51,575 nt of DNA from Streptococcus suis (lineage in GTDB: Bacteria > Bacillota > Bacilli > Lactobacillales > Streptococcaceae): positions 1-51,575 of the forward strand of contig NZ_POJD01000459.1 in NCBI RefSeq assembly GCF_002960445.1, given 5' to 3'. Within the stretch, counting starts at the first letter, position 1; each line of letters starts with the position of its first letter. The position numbers and the translations under genes are program-made. Positions 1 through 10,101 of this stretch are shown here, piece by piece. The notes under the pieces are model-generated. The model ran no database searches, was not told the DNA's origin, and saw only the letters and a program-made list of their open reading frames with translations.

Positions 1-125
1 CAGTTTGGGAACCAGCTGCTAACATGCTCTTCGAAGCTGTAAGTGGTAAAAAAGATCCTAAGACTGCTGCTACTGACGCTGTGAAATTGATTGAAGATAC
101 AATCGCTCAAAAATATGGCAACTAG
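1..125 (+). CDS. malX: Maltodextrin-binding lipoprotein MalX, C-terminal end (partial)
   Basis: Only the last 40 codons are in the window, reading in the frame that starts at base 3 and ending at TAG 123-125. The residues (VWEPAANMLFEAVSGKKDP, then a lysine/alanine-rich helix ending QKYGN) fit the C-terminus of an extracellular sugar-binding protein of the MalE/MalX type. The position directly ahead of the two maltodextrin permease genes supports this. MalX captures maltodextrins outside the cell and hands them to MalC-MalD. The call rests mainly on context because so little of the protein is visible. Confidence 0.85.
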   Translation, partial: VWEPAANMLFEAVSGKKDPKTAATDAVKLIEDTIAQKYGN

Positions 126-138
126 TCATTTTTAAGTC

Positions 139-161
139 AGACTGGGATTTCCTCCCAGTCT
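139..161 (+). promoter_or_regulatory. Hairpin in the malX-malC intergenic region (attenuator or mRNA stabiliser)
   Basis: A perfect 9-bp stem (AGACTGGGA, loop TTTCC, TCCCAGTCT) follows the malX stop by 13 bases. No run of T follows it, so it is not a classic terminator. Such hairpins behind binding-protein genes often protect the upstream mRNA, giving more binding protein than permease. That role is inferred here. Confidence 0.6.
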
Positions 162-224
162 ACTTTGTTACTACCAACTGAAATATATATTTATTTTTAG
201 GACTGACCTAAAGGAGATTACACT

Positions 225-1514
225 ATGAAACAAAATCCAAGTAAGGCACTCCTCTTGTCCCTACTTCCTGGTCTAGGGCAAATCTACAACAAGCAAAAAG
301 CAAAAGGCTATATCTTCCTTGGCGTAACACTAGCTTTCCTAGTCTACTTCATTGCAATAGCAGGTGGAGAAATTGGAAACTTGATTACCCTTGGTAGCCA
401 ACGTGGCCGTGACAACTCCCTCTTCATGTTGATCCGTGGTTCCTTCCACCTCATCATTACCGTTGTCTATCTTGCTTTCTACGCCTTAAACCTAAAGGAT
501 GCCAAAGATACTGCCCAACGATGGAATAACGGTTATCCTGTACCGACAACTTTAAATGAAATGGTTAAAGGTGTGTATGAGAATGGCTTCCCTTATCTCT
601 TGATAATTCCTTCATATATTGCCATGACCTTTGCCATAATTTTCCCGGTTGTGGTGACACTCTTCATCGCCTTTACCAACTACGATTTCCAACATTTACC
701 TCCTGGTGCCCTTCTCGATTGGATTGGCTTTACTAACTTTACAAATATCTGGAAACTCAGTACCTTCCGTGCAGCCTTTGGTTCTGTCTTAGGCTGGACA
801 ATCATCTGGGCCTTGGCTGCTTCAACTGCACAGATTGTTATCGGTATCCTGACAGCTATCATTGCCAACCAGCCATTTATCAAGGGCAAACGCATCTTCG
901 GTGTTATCTTCTTGCTCCCATGGGCTGTTCCAGCCTTCGTGACTATCTTGACTTTTAGTAACATGTTCAACGATAGTGTCGGAGCCATTAACACACAAGT
1001 ATTGCCATTCCTAAGCAAATTCTTGCCATTTATCGACAACTTCCTTATTCCTTGGAAAACAGATCCATTCTGGACTAAGGTTGCCCTTATCATGATGCAG
1101 GCTTGGCTTGGTTTCCCTTATATCTATGTCTTGACCTTGGGTATTTTGCAATCCATTCCAAACGATTTGTACGAGGCTGCCTACATTGATGGTGCAAGTG
1201 CCATTCAAAAATTCCGTAGCATCACCTTGCCAATGATCTTGGCGGTGGCTGCTCCTACTCTAATCAGTCAGTACACCTTCAACTTCAACAACTTCTCTAT
1301 CATCTACCTCTTCAACAACGGTGGACCTGGTAGCGTCGGTGGTGGTGCTGGTTCGACTGATATCTTGATTTCATGGATCTACAAATTGACAACTGGTACT
1401 GCTCCTCAGTATTCAATGGCAGCTGCAGTTACCTTGATTATCTCTATGATTGTCATCAGTATCTCTATGATTGCCTTCAAGAAATTAAACGCCTTTGAAA
1501 TGGAGGATGTATAA
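225..1514 (+). CDS. malC: Maltodextrin ABC transporter permease MalC
   Basis: This is the first of two inner subunits of the maltodextrin importer (MalF-type, 429 residues). Several hydrophobic segments are visible. An extra N-terminal region of about 110 residues (a small hydrophobic domain with PGLGQIYN) precedes the transporter core, as is usual for MalC/MalF proteins. The EAA loop that contacts the ATPase reads [14 protein letters not shown], with E at about residue 317. A strong ribosome site (AAAGGAGATT) lies just ahead of the ATG. malD follows with a one-base gap, so the two are translationally coupled. No ATPase gene is present in the visible cluster; in streptococci the shared ATPase MsmK/MalK is usually encoded elsewhere (family knowledge). 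Confidence 0.95.
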   Translation: MKQNPSKALLLSLLPGLGQIYNKQKAKGYIFLGVTLAFLVYFIAIAGGEIGNLITLGSQRGRDNSLFMLIRGSFHLIITVVYLAFYALNLKDAKDTAQRWNNGYPVPTTLNEMVKGVYENGFPYLLIIPSYIAMTFAIIFPVVVTLFIAFTNYDFQHLPPGALLDWIGFTNFTNIWKLSTFRAAFGSVLGWTIIWALAASTAQIVIGILTAIIANQPFIKGKRIFGVIFLLPWAVPAFVTILTFSNMFNDSVGAINTQVLPFLSKFLPFIDNFLIPWKTDPFWTKVALIMMQAWLGFPYIYVLTLGILQSIPNDLYEAAYIDGASAIQKFRSITLPMILAVAAPTLISQYTFNFNNFSIIYLFNNGGPGSVGGGAGSTDILISWIYKLTTGTAPQYSMAAAVTLIISMIVISISMIAFKKLNAFEMEDV

Positions 1515-1515
1515 G

Positions 1516-2355
1516 ATGAAAGTATCTGTGAAAACTAGACGCATACTCAATCAGACTTTTACCTATCTCTATCTGATTGCCCTGTCTATCATCATTATCT
1601 ACCCTCTATTGATTACCATCATGACAGCCTTTAAATCAGGCAACGTGGTAGCTTTCAAGCTGGAACCAATCCAGTTTACTTTGGACAATTTCAAAGGACT
1701 ATTTAGCGAAACTCTCTACGGTACCTGGTACCTCAACACACTCATTATCGCAATCTTGACAATGCTTATCCAAACCAGTATAGTGGTATTAGCTGGTTAT
1801 GCTTATAGCCGTTATAACTTCATCGCTCGTAAACAGAGTTTGGTTTTCTTCTTGATTATTCAAATGGTGCCAACAATGGCTGCCCTTACAGCCTTCTTCG
1901 TTATGGCCCTCATGCTCAATGCCCTCAACCAAAGCTGGTTCCTCATCTTCCTTTACGTTGGTGGTGGTATCCCAATGAATGCATGGCTCATGAAAGGTTA
2001 TTTCGATACAGTGCCAATTTCTCTCGATGAATCTGCAAAACTAGACGGTGCTGGTCACTTCAGACGTTTCTGGCAAATCGTTCTTCCACTTGTTCGTCCA
2101 ATGATTGCTGTACAGGCACTCTGGGCCTTCATGGGACCTTTTGGAGATTACATCCTATCCAAATTCTTGCTTCGTGAAAAAGAATTTTATACTGTAGCAG
2201 TCGGTCTTCAAACCTTCATCTCTGATGTGAAAAACTTGAAGATTGCCTACTTCGCGGCAGGTGCTATCCTCATCGCCCTCCCAATCAGTATCCTATTCTT
2301 CTTCCTACAAAAGAACTTTGTATCTGGTTTAACAAGTGGTGGTGACAAGGGGTAA
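1516..2355 (+). CDS. malD: Maltodextrin ABC transporter permease MalD
   Basis: Second membrane subunit of the maltodextrin importer (MalG-type, 279 residues). Six hydrophobic segments are visible, and an EAA-type loop, [14 protein letters not shown], has E at about residue 172. The ATG at 1516 is preferred because a GGAGG site at 1502-1506 sits inside the end of malC and the ATG follows the malC TAA by one base. An in-frame TTG at 1495 would add seven residues but lacks a better ribosome site. It acts with MalC to pass maltodextrins into the cytoplasm. Confidence 0.95.
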   Translation: MKVSVKTRRILNQTFTYLYLIALSIIIIYPLLITIMTAFKSGNVVAFKLEPIQFTLDNFKGLFSETLYGTWYLNTLIIAILTMLIQTSIVVLAGYAYSRYNFIARKQSLVFFLIIQMVPTMAALTAFFVMALMLNALNQSWFLIFLYVGGGIPMNAWLMKGYFDTVPISLDESAKLDGAGHFRRFWQIVLPLVRPMIAVQALWAFMGPFGDYILSKFLLREKEFYTVAVGLQTFISDVKNLKIAYFAAGAILIALPISILFFFLQKNFVSGLTSGGDKG

Positions 2356-2414
2356 CCCTGTCCCACCTTTTCCCTTTTTAGACAGAGCCAAAATTTTTAT
2401 GAAAGGTACAACAC

Positions 2415-3197
2415 ATGATTCCCTACCCATTCTCTTATTTTTCCAGTATTTTTTCTCCTAGAAAAATGTTTGCCAACCGCAGATGGATGAAAGTCTGGCA
2501 AGGTCTATTTACTACGCTCTTTTTAGTGTCCCTCCTAGTCATTCCCAGTTCTCTTCAAACAGTCAGCTTGGAAACCTACCCTCTGGAAAATTTTGTGGAA
2601 GGGGTGTATCAACCGCTCAATGAGGATGTCATGAATGACCTTAGCCAACATGTATCTATTGAAAATGGACAGTTCACCTATACAGGAAATAGTAGTTGGG
2701 AGCAGGTTACCTTTGGCGAAACAGTGCCTACAAGCTCTGATTTCTCCTACCAGTTTGGTCAACAAAGTCTGACCATTCGAAAAGGGCAGGATATCCTAAC
2801 CCAGCTCAGTTACGATGGACTGACAAATGCTGATTTTTCAAGTAGGGAAAGATTGACCGCCGCCCTTTCAAAGAATTGGTACCAAGCCAATCGGGCAATA
2901 GTTGGTCTGAGCATTACCTTGGTATCGACCATGATTTTGGCCACCAATCTCCTCTTTATTCTGCTGGGTGCAAGCGGCTTTCTCTATCTGACTAAAAAAT
3001 CTCGTTTCTTCCATTTTCATACCTTTAAAGAATGTTTCAATTTCTCCCTGCATTGCTTGGGACTACCAACCATTTTAGCCTGCCTGATTGGGATTTTTGG
3101 GCAGCCTGTTACAACTGTTTTGACTGTTCAAAATATCCTCTTTGTGATAGTATTGATTTGGGTATTTTTCAAAACCAAATTCAGAGATGAGATTTAG
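2415..3197 (+). CDS. malA: MalA, DUF1189-type membrane protein of the maltodextrin operon
   Basis: Membrane protein of 260 residues with one hydrophobic segment near residues 28-48, an extracytoplasmic stretch of about 110 residues, and three segments in the C-terminal half (about 161-192, 210-230, 232-252). This matches the DUF1189 layout. In streptococcal mal operons this gene sits between malD and malR and is named malA, but its biochemical role is unknown. It begins 59 bases after malD behind GAAAGG and is followed closely by malR, so it is probably cotranscribed. Confidence 0.8.
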   Translation: MIPYPFSYFSSIFSPRKMFANRRWMKVWQGLFTTLFLVSLLVIPSSLQTVSLETYPLENFVEGVYQPLNEDVMNDLSQHVSIENGQFTYTGNSSWEQVTFGETVPTSSDFSYQFGQQSLTIRKGQDILTQLSYDGLTNADFSSRERLTAALSKNWYQANRAIVGLSITLVSTMILATNLLFILLGASGFLYLTKKSRFFHFHTFKECFNFSLHCLGLPTILACLIGIFGQPVTTVLTVQNILFVIVLIWVFFKTKFRDEI

Positions 3198-3206
3198 GAG
3201 GTTCCT

Positions 3207-4190
3207 ATGCGTGCTACCATTAAAGACGTCGCTAAGTTAGCAGGTGTTTCACCTTCTACCGTTACCCGCGTCATTCAGAACAGCTCTGCTATTAGTCAAA
3301 AAACCAAAGACCTAGTTAGAAAGGCTATGGCGGACCTCAACTACCACCCCAATCTCAATGCTCGTAGTCTGGTTTCTAGCTACACACAGGTGATTGGCTT
3401 GGTACTTCCTGAAGATTCTGATGTCTTCTATCAAAACCCTTTCTTCCCGACAGCCCTGCGTGGCATTTCACAGGTGGCTGCTGACCACAATTATGCGATC
3501 CAAATTTCTACGGGAAAAAATGAAGAACAGCGATTAGAAGCTATTTCTCAGATGGTCTATGGAAAACGGGTCGATGGTTTAATTTTCCTTTATTCCAAGC
3601 CAGATGACCCACTGGTCCAGCTAGCCATTCAGCATAAGTTTCCCTTCCTCATTCTCGGTAAGGCAGATTCTCCATTTATCTCCCTAGTCGATAATGACAA
3701 TATCCAGGCTGGATTTGAAGCGACCAATTACTTTATCAATAAGGGCTACAAGAATATTGCCTTTGTCGCTGGTAACAAGGAACTGGTCGTATCCCAAGAC
3801 CGTTATTCAGGCTATAAAAACGCCCTCAAATCTCATAATATCCCTCTTGACGAAAACAAGGTCAAGTTTGTTTCAGGCTTCCTATTGGAAGACAGTTCCT
3901 ACAAGATTTCCAAAAAATTACTCAAACAAGAGATTGATGCTATCGTCACAACCGATACCATGGTGGCAGAAGGGATTGTCAAGTACCTCAACGAAGTCGG
4001 TACAAAACTCCCTATCATCTCCTTTGACTCTGTCAAACCAAAATTGGATATTGAAGCCTATGTCGATGTCCACGCTATCAAACTTGGCCGTGTGGCCTTC
4101 AATACCCTTCACCAAATCATTAGCGACAACAAGGAAGACAAGCAGGTCTGCTACCGCCGCGTCATTCCACATACCATTACTGAACTTTAA
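3207..4190 (+). CDS. malR: LacI-family maltodextrin operon regulator MalR
   Basis: A 327-residue LacI/GalR repressor. Residues about 3-56 hold the helix-turn-helix and hinge (ATIKDVAKLAGVSPSTVTRV, then NYHPNLNARSL). The rest is the periplasmic-binding-protein-like sensor domain (FLILGKADSPF and IVTTDTMVAEGI are typical segments). It follows malA by 9 bases behind an AGGAGG site. From the family it should repress the mal genes and be released by maltose or maltotriose. Its likely targets are the malX and pulA regions, but the malX promoter lies outside this window. Confidence 0.93.
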   Translation: MRATIKDVAKLAGVSPSTVTRVIQNSSAISQKTKDLVRKAMADLNYHPNLNARSLVSSYTQVIGLVLPEDSDVFYQNPFFPTALRGISQVAADHNYAIQISTGKNEEQRLEAISQMVYGKRVDGLIFLYSKPDDPLVQLAIQHKFPFLILGKADSPFISLVDNDNIQAGFEATNYFINKGYKNIAFVAGNKELVVSQDRYSGYKNALKSHNIPLDENKVKFVSGFLLEDSSYKISKKLLKQEIDAIVTTDTMVAEGIVKYLNEVGTKLPIISFDSVKPKLDIEAYVDVHAIKLGRVAFNTLHQIISDNKEDKQVCYRRVIPHTITEL

Positions 4191-4213
4191 CTTAGAAAGG
4201 AGCCGTTCGGCTC

Positions 4214-6265
4214 ATGGCATTACGACAATTTCAAGCATTTCTAGATGATGTAGCTACTATTCGCTTGGTTATGGAAAAACGATTTGATACCGAACACATG
4301 AGTTTTTCCCTCGAGTCCGACGATGCCACATCTCAACTTTTCATTCATTCCTGTCTAGAGGTAGAAAACCTAGTTCTCTACTATCTGACCAGCCTACACG
4401 CCTTAAATTTGGACAAGGACTATTGTATTTATGACCAAGATCGCAACAAAACGGAGTTAGGCTATGGTCATATTGTCCGCTCTGCTATTTTCGAACAAAA
4501 CTATACCTATGATGGCAGTGATTTGGGGGCAAGTTATAGCCCTCAGTCCACAAGTTTCAAACTCTGGGCACCTATCTCCAAGCAGGTATTTTTAGTCCTT
4601 GAAGGGACACCATATGCCATGACAAGGGGTTCAAAAGGTGTCTGGCAGGTCACAGTAGAGGGTGACTTGGACAGTCAAAGCTACCACTATCTCCACAAAG
4701 TCAATGGCGAGTGGATTTCTGTTCATGACCCCTACGCCCTTTCATCCAAGGCAAACTCTGGCGATAGCTATATCATCAACCCAAATAAACTTCATAAGGT
4801 TCGTCGCGCCAAGACCCAACGACCGATTTCTCAAGCTATTGTCTATGAAATGAGTGTCCGCGACTTCTCTTGGCAGACAGAAGCTGGCTTCAAACACCGT
4901 AGTCAATTCCTCGGTCTGACCGAATCACCTGTCTTGGACGGTATGAAACTGGGAATGGATTATATCAAAAATCTGGGCGTTACCCATATTCAGCTTCTTC
5001 CTGTTTATGATTTTGGAAGTGTAGATGAAAATAAACCCCAAGCTGTTTATAACTGGGGTTACGACCCTATGCAGTACAACCTGCCAGAAGGCTCCTTCTC
5101 CAGCCTACCAAATGACCCCTATGCTCGCATTCTAGAACTCCAAGAGGCCATTCAAGCCTATCACGATGCCGATATTTCCGTCAATATGGACGTTGTTTAC
5201 AACCATGTTTATCATGCTGAGAAATACGCATTCGAGCTAATTGTCCCTGGTTATTTCTACCGTTACAACGAACATGGTATGCGGACGGATGGTACTTTCT
5301 GTGGCAACGATGTCGCTAGCGAACGCAGCATGGTCCGCAACTACATCAAGCAATCCCTCCGCCAATGGACCAGTATCTATGGTTTTGATGGCTTCCGTTT
5401 CGACTTGATGGGGATTTTGGACAGCCAAACCATCAACCAAATCCAAGAGGAATTATCAGCCATTCATCCAAATATCTATCTCTATGGCGAAGGTTGGAAG
5501 ATGGCAACTGGTCTAGACTATGAAAAACTGGCCCACCAGTACAATGCAGACCAGCTTCCAGAAGTGAGTTTCTTCAACGATGACTATCGCGATACCTTCA
5601 AGAAACTCTTGCTCAACCCTACCCGCCTAGTTGACAAACAACTACACGAAAAAGTGCAACATCTCCTGACAGGAAGCCGCTACAGCCACTTCATCACACC
5701 ACAACAGTCACTTAACTACATCGAGTGTCATGACAATGCGACAGCCTTTGACTACTTCCATATTGAACATCCAGATTGGACACCTCAGCAACAAAAACGA
5801 GCTGCAAGCTTTGGGCTACAATTGGTCCTCATTTCTCAAGGAATGGCCTTTATTCATAGCGGACAAGAATTCTTCCGTACCAAAGATGAGATTGACAATA
5901 CTTACAATATTCCTGATAGAATCAATCGCCTAGACTGGACACGGGCTATTCACTATAAGGAACATATAGAATTTATCCAAGAATTGATTGCCTTCCGTAA
6001 AAACAATCCAATTCTCAGCCAAAACAGCTATGAAACCATTCAAGAAACCTGTGATTTCTACTGGCTAACCGAATACGTCCTCCGCTATCAAGTCACAAAT
6101 GGCGATAAAACTATCCAGTTCATTATCAACTTTGCGGACAGCGATTTTGTTTTCGAAAACGAAAAAGAGCAAACCGTTCGTTTCAACTTCCCACCTGTTG
6201 ACGATAATAAAGCCCAGCAAATCACCCTTGCTGGACAAAGTATTTGTATTTTGGAAGATAAATAG
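4214..6265 (+). CDS. pulA: Cytoplasmic type I pullulanase
   Basis: Debranching GH13 enzyme of 683 residues that hydrolyses alpha-1,6 branches in imported maltodextrin or glycogen fragments. The order is an N-terminal region of about 100 residues, a CBM48-like domain (about 105-185), then the GH13 barrel. The pullulanase signature YNWGYDP is near residue 279. The catalytic triad is visible as D397 (GFRFDLM), E426 (YGEGW) and D507 (ECHDN). There is no signal peptide or LPXTG anchor, so this is not the large surface amylopullulanase of streptococci. It follows malR by 23 bases behind GAAAGGAG and so probably belongs to the same transcript. Confidence 0.93.
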   Translation: MALRQFQAFLDDVATIRLVMEKRFDTEHMSFSLESDDATSQLFIHSCLEVENLVLYYLTSLHALNLDKDYCIYDQDRNKTELGYGHIVRSAIFEQNYTYDGSDLGASYSPQSTSFKLWAPISKQVFLVLEGTPYAMTRGSKGVWQVTVEGDLDSQSYHYLHKVNGEWISVHDPYALSSKANSGDSYIINPNKLHKVRRAKTQRPISQAIVYEMSVRDFSWQTEAGFKHRSQFLGLTESPVLDGMKLGMDYIKNLGVTHIQLLPVYDFGSVDENKPQAVYNWGYDPMQYNLPEGSFSSLPNDPYARILELQEAIQAYHDADISVNMDVVYNHVYHAEKYAFELIVPGYFYRYNEHGMRTDGTFCGNDVASERSMVRNYIKQSLRQWTSIYGFDGFRFDLMGILDSQTINQIQEELSAIHPNIYLYGEGWKMATGLDYEKLAHQYNADQLPEVSFFNDDYRDTFKKLLLNPTRLVDKQLHEKVQHLLTGSRYSHFITPQQSLNYIECHDNATAFDYFHIEHPDWTPQQQKRAASFGLQLVLISQGMAFIHSGQEFFRTKDEIDNTYNIPDRINRLDWTRAIHYKEHIEFIQELIAFRKNNPILSQNSYETIQETCDFYWLTEYVLRYQVTNGDKTIQFIINFADSDFVFENEKEQTVRFNFPPVDDNKAQQITLAGQSICILEDK

Positions 6266-6344
6266 GACCTAAGACGGATGTTAGCAAAAGAAATATAGGC
6301 TATACTATAGTCACTCCTAAATATTTTTCATAAATCTCCTTAGA

Positions 6345-6373
6345 ACTCATCAGTCATGCTGGTGAGTTTTTTG
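6345..6373 (+). terminator. Rho-independent terminator of the mal-pulA operon
   Basis: A 9-bp stem ACTCATCAG/CTGGTGAGT (one G-T pair) with loop TCATG is followed by TTTTTT. It lies 80 bases after the pulA stop and faces the converging nrdI terminator. Confidence 0.8.
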
Positions 6374-6378
6374 TGTGT

Positions 6379-6410
6379 AAAAAACACCCCAGCGTTTGAC
6401 TGGGGTGTTC
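6379..6410 (-). terminator. Terminator of the aspS-yitT-nrdI block
   Basis: On the minus strand a 10-bp perfect stem (AACACCCCAG/CTGGGGTGTT, 7-base loop) is followed by TTTTTTAC. It lies four bases beyond the nrdI stop. Confidence 0.85.
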
Positions 6411-6413
6411 ATC

Positions 6414-6866
6414 TTACATCATTTCCATTATCTTCCGACCAATGCGTTCTATATCATTCTGCATACCACGCAATTCAAAGGTATCAATAACTGGGAAACC
6501 AAATCGCTCAGAATACTGCTTAGCAGTCAGACAATATTGGTTGTTGAAATTTCGATTGCCTGAACCAACAACACCCAGACAGAACTCTGCATTGGTCCCC
6601 AAAGCGATAAAATCTCCAAGAGGATTGGTCAAAATCTCCACATCTCCATTATCCACTCCATTTCCACCTTCTAAATAAGTTGGTAGAAAAGCCACAAAAG
6701 GCGCGTCGAGTTGATAAAAAGGAATATCCTGCTTGACCAAATCTTTGACATGAACCAGTTCAAGGTCCCAATCTGTCTGAAATTGGAAAAATGACTTCAA
6801 ACGTTTTACAAAACTTTCCGTATTGCCACTCAAACTGATATATACCAGATAGATTTTTTTCTTCAT
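6414..6866 (-). CDS. nrdI: NrdI-type flavodoxin (class Ib ribonucleotide reductase activator)
   Basis: A 150-residue flavoprotein. The N-terminal FMN phosphate loop reads SLSGNTESF and the family signature follows as GSGNRNFNNQYCLTAKQYSERFGFP, given here only in part, then FELRGMQNDIERI. NrdI supplies oxidant to assemble the dimanganese tyrosyl radical cofactor of NrdF. The ATG at 6866 is chosen for its GGAGAG ribosome site and because longer versions add an unrelated leader. The start lies two bases from the end of the yitT-like gene. nrdE, nrdF and nrdH are not nearby, so this is an orphan copy; a general flavodoxin role cannot be excluded. Confidence 0.85.
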   Translation of the reverse strand: MKKKIYLVYISLSGNTESFVKRLKSFFQFQTDWDLELVHVKDLVKQDIPFYQLDAPFVAFLPTYLEGGNGVDNGDVEILTNPLGDFIALGTNAEFCLGVVGSGNRNFNNQYCLTAKQYSERFGFPVIDTFELRGMQNDIERIGRKIMEMM

Positions 6867-6867
6867 C

Positions 6868-7800
6868 CTACTCACTCTCCACAAAATGCCCGATAATATT
6901 GACATTGTCCGCGACAGATACAAATGCTGTTGGATCTGCTTTTTTCATAATTTGCTTAAATTCACTAAACTCCGCACGTGTGATAATGGTAATCAGTACC
7001 GTTTTTTGCTCATGATTGTAGGCACCCTCCGCACCATTGATGATAGTCACACCACGATTTAGTTTCTTGTGAATTTGTTTAATAACTCGGTCTGGCTGAT
7101 TGGTAATAATCATAGCCTGCATCCGCTTCTGCTTGACAAAAATAGCATCTGTCATCCGACTAGAGATGAAAAGTGCAACCATGGAATACAAGGCATACTT
7201 CCAGCCAAATGTCATCCCCGCTATCAGCATAATCATAATATTAACAATCAGGGAAATGGAGCCAACTTGCCGTCCCGTCTTTTGCCGAATGATGATGGAA
7301 ACAATATCAGTACCACCACTGGATACATTATTCCTAAGTGCAAAGCCAATCCCTGTACCGAGCATAAGCCCACCGAAAATGGCGTTAACTATGGGGTCTG
7401 TTGTCAGTGTGACCGGAGGCATAAACTGAATAAACAAGGAGCTAAGAGATACGGTGATAAAGGTAAAGATGGTAAACTTGTAGCCAATTTTATACCAGGC
7501 TATGACGAGCAAGGGAATATTGAGGGCATAATATACCGCAGCGATTGGTATATCCCAACCCGCATAAGAAGCAGCTAAGGCAGAAACTATCTGAGCTATA
7601 CCAGTCACTCCCGATGAATAGACATTCCCTGGTCTAAAGAAAAAATTGACCGCAATACTAGATAGGAGCCCATAAATAATGGACCCCGATATCCGTTCTG
7701 CATATTTTTCTCGAGAAATCCCCGAAATAACTGACCAAAACTTATTCTTTCTGGCCTTTCTTAAGAAAAGAACACGCTGTTTTCTGAAAAATTTATTCAT
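6868..7800 (-). CDS. YitT-family membrane protein (DUF161 with C-terminal DUF2179)
   Basis: About 310 residues, with a basic N-terminus ([19 protein letters not shown]), five or six hydrophobic segments between roughly residues 35 and 215, and a soluble C-terminal domain of the DUF2179 type ([13 protein letters not shown] and [21 protein letters not shown]). The family has no settled function. The gene overlaps the 3' end of aspS by eight bases. The ATG at 7800 is preferred; a TTG at 7806 would add two residues. Neither has a strong ribosome site, so translation is probably coupled to aspS. A second family member is at 46285-47157. Confidence 0.85.
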   Translation of the reverse strand: MNKFFRKQRVLFLRKARKNKFWSVISGISREKYAERISGSIIYGLLSSIAVNFFFRPGNVYSSGVTGIAQIVSALAASYAGWDIPIAAVYYALNIPLLVIAWYKIGYKFTIFTFITVSLSSLFIQFMPPVTLTTDPIVNAIFGGLMLGTGIGFALRNNVSSGGTDIVSIIIRQKTGRQVGSISLIVNIMIMLIAGMTFGWKYALYSMVALFISSRMTDAIFVKQKRMQAMIITNQPDRVIKQIHKKLNRGVTIINGAEGAYNHEQKTVLITIITRAEFSEFKQIMKKADPTAFVSVADNVNIIGHFVESE

Positions 7801-9544
7801 TTTCAAGTGTAATATCTAAAGCTAATTCCTCTAATTGAGCTGATGCAACCGTACTTGGTGCCTGTGTCATCGGATCAGATGCCTTGTTATTCTTCGGAAA
7901 GGCAATCACTTCACGGATATTGTCCTCACCTGCCAAGAGCATGACAAAACGGTCCAAACCGATAGCCAATCCACCATGTGGTGGGAAACCATAGTCCATA
8001 GCTTCTAGCAAGAAACCAAACTGCTCATGGGCATCCTCTGCAGAGAAGCCAAGTGCCTTGAACATCCGTTCTTGCATGTCTTTTTGGTTGATACGAAGAC
8101 TTCCGCCGCCCAACTCATAACCATTCAAGACAATATCGTAGGCAACCGCACGTACTTGTGCCAAATCACCATCCAAATGATGAGCTGTTTCTTCAGTTGG
8201 CAAGGTGAATGGGTGGTGGGCACTCATGTAGCGTCCTTCTTCTTCTGACCACTCAAACATTGGCCAGTCCACAATCCAAAGGAAGTTGAATTTGCTTTCA
8301 TCAATCAAACCTTGCTCTTTTGCCAAGCGATTACGCAAAGCACCCAAGGTATTGTTGGCAACTTCCAATTCATCTGCCACAAAGAGAACTAAGTCCTTGT
8401 CTTCCAGTTGTAAACTTGCTGTCAAGTCAGCTGTAATGTCTGTCAAGAATTTAGCAACTGGACCAGCTAGTTCTCCCTGGTCAACCTTGACCCAAGCTAA
8501 TCCCTTGGCACCAAATTGTTTGGCGTACTCTGTTAATTTATCAATGTCCTTACGAGAGTAGCTGTCCGCGGCACCTTTGACCACAATAGCCTTTACAACA
8601 GGTGCTTCTGAGAAGACTTTGAAGTCAACTTCCTTGACAACCTCTGTCAAGTCTTGTAAAAGCATCTCAAAACGAGTATCTGGCTTGTCTGAACCGTAGA
8701 AGTTCATAGCATGGTCATAGGACATACGTGGGAATGGCAAGGTCACATCGATCCCTTTGGTATCTTTCAAGACCTTAGCAATCAAGCCTTCTACGATGTC
8801 TTGGATTTCAACTTCATTCAAGAATGAGGTTTCCAAGTCAACCTGTGTAAACTCAGGTTGACGGTCCCCACGCAAATCTTCATCACGGAAACACTTAACG
8901 ATTTGGTAATAACGGTCAAAACCAGCATTCATCAACAGCTGCTTAGTAATCTGTGGGCTTTGTGGAAGGGCATAGAAGTGACCTTTTGACACACGAGAAG
9001 GTACCAAGTAATCACGCGCACCTTCTGGCGTTGACTTGGTCAACATTGGCGTTTCCACATCGATAAATTCAAGCTCGTCTAAGTAGTTACGAATGCTGTG
9101 GGTTACAGCTGCACGCAATTTGAAGTTGTTGAGCATTTCTGGACGGCGAAGATCCAAATAACGGTAACGAAGACGGGTGTCATCGCTGGCTTCAATGCCA
9201 TCCTTGATTTCAAATGGAGTTGTCTTAGCCGTGTTGAGCACTGTCAAGCTGGTTACTTGCAGTTCAACAGCTCCTGTTGGAATATTGTCGTTGGCTTGTT
9301 CGCGCTCCACAACCATTCCCGTCACTTCGATAACGAATTCACTACGGAGGCTTTCAGCAGTTGTCATGAGATCTTGATCTACAAGTTCTGGATTGATGAC
9401 CAATTGCATAATACCTTCGCGGTCACGCAAATCAATGAAAATCAAGCCACCCAAGTCACGACGGCGGCCAACCCAACCTTTCAAAGTAATTTCCTGTCCG
9501 ACATGTTCCTTACGAACACGTCCAGCGTACATAGAACGTTTCAT
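7793..9544 (-). CDS. aspS: Aspartyl-tRNA synthetase
   Basis: Class II synthetase of 583 residues, the usual length of the bacterial AspRS with GAD insertion. An N-terminal OB-fold anticodon-binding domain ([19 protein letters not shown]) is followed by the catalytic core. Motif 2 reads [16 protein letters not shown] from about residue 219, and motif 3 GLAIGLDRF has R at about 532. It charges tRNA-Asp in the cytoplasm. The ribosome site is AGAGGAAG. No T-box leader is visible upstream: only about 95 bases separate it from the acetyltransferase gene. Confidence 0.97.
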   Translation of the reverse strand: MKRSMYAGRVRKEHVGQEITLKGWVGRRRDLGGLIFIDLRDREGIMQLVINPELVDQDLMTTAESLRSEFVIEVTGMVVEREQANDNIPTGAVELQVTSLTVLNTAKTTPFEIKDGIEASDDTRLRYRYLDLRRPEMLNNFKLRAAVTHSIRNYLDELEFIDVETPMLTKSTPEGARDYLVPSRVSKGHFYALPQSPQITKQLLMNAGFDRYYQIVKCFRDEDLRGDRQPEFTQVDLETSFLNEVEIQDIVEGLIAKVLKDTKGIDVTLPFPRMSYDHAMNFYGSDKPDTRFEMLLQDLTEVVKEVDFKVFSEAPVVKAIVVKGAADSYSRKDIDKLTEYAKQFGAKGLAWVKVDQGELAGPVAKFLTDITADLTASLQLEDKDLVLFVADELEVANNTLGALRNRLAKEQGLIDESKFNFLWIVDWPMFEWSEEEGRYMSAHHPFTLPTEETAHHLDGDLAQVRAVAYDIVLNGYELGGGSLRINQKDMQERMFKALGFSAEDAHEQFGFLLEAMDYGFPPHGGLAIGLDRFVMLLAGEDNIREVIAFPKNNKASDPMTQAPSTVASAQLEELALDITLENE

Positions 9545-9577
9545 ATTCTTCCTCTTTTACTGATTTTATACTTATTC

Positions 9578-9583
9578 ATTCTA
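9578..9583 (-). promoter_or_regulatory. Probable extended -10 of the aspS promoter
   Basis: The minus strand reads TGGTAGAAT, an extended -10 (TG-N-TAGAAT), about 35 bases ahead of the aspS ATG. No good -35 is visible. Confidence 0.4.
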
Positions 9584-9623
9584 CCATAAAATAGCTGATT
9601 TTTGGGGGAAATTGCCGAGAAAA

Positions 9624-9653
9624 AATCGAAAAACCAGCCCTAGTTGACTGGTT
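9624..9653 (-). terminator. Terminator overlapping the acetyltransferase stop codon
   Basis: The minus strand has AAACCAG, a 10-base loop and CTGGTTT, then TTCGATTTTTT. The hairpin contains the TAG of the acetyltransferase gene, so the end of the gene is part of its own terminator. Confidence 0.65.
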
Positions 9654-10092
9654 TGCTGTATAGCATATCCAAATGCGGAATATCATCCTCCAAATATACT
9701 TCAGAAACTGGCTTAAAGCCAAGCGATTGATAGAATTTTTCTAAATAGGCTTGGGCACCGATTTTAATCTGATTTTCTTTCCATTCATTTGTAATGTAAT
9801 GGATAGCTTGCTCCATCATTGGCCGACCCAAGCCTTTACCACGATGACTTGGCTTGATGACCACACGACCGATGGAAACTTCATCATAGCTCAGACCAGC
9901 CGGTAAAATTCTCAAGTATGCAACCAACTCCCCGTTGTCTGTGCCTAAAAGATGAAGACAGTTTGGATCCTTTCCATCAACTTCAGGATAAGGACAGGCT
10001 TGTTCCACGACAAACACGTCGGTCCGAAGTGTCAAGATAGTGTAAAGTTCCTGTAAACTAAGTTGGTCAAATGCTTTAATTTCCCACTTCAT
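9640..10092 (-). CDS. GNAT-family N-acetyltransferase, ElaA-like
   Basis: A 150-residue GNAT protein. The N-terminal block LYTILTLRTDVFVVEQACPYPEVDGKD is typical of ElaA (quoted in part: FVVEQACPYPEVDGKD). The acetyl-CoA motif A reads SIGRVVIKPSHRGKGLGRPM (Q/R-x-x-G-x-G/A as RGKGLG, about residues 86-91). The substrate is unknown. The gene begins 9 bases after the aldo/keto reductase stop behind AGGAGG, so the two form an operon. Confidence 0.85.
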   Translation of the reverse strand: MKWEIKAFDQLSLQELYTILTLRTDVFVVEQACPYPEVDGKDPNCLHLLGTDNGELVAYLRILPAGLSYDEVSIGRVVIKPSHRGKGLGRPMMEQAIHYITNEWKENQIKIGAQAYLEKFYQSLGFKPVSEVYLEDDIPHLDMLYSKPVN

Positions 10093-10101
10093 ACATTCCT
10101 C

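Noticed and set aside
4214..6265. Surface amylopullulanase (ApuA) or pneumococcal SpuA
   Set aside because: No signal peptide, no LPXTG motif and a length of 683 residues; it is the cytoplasmic pullulanase.
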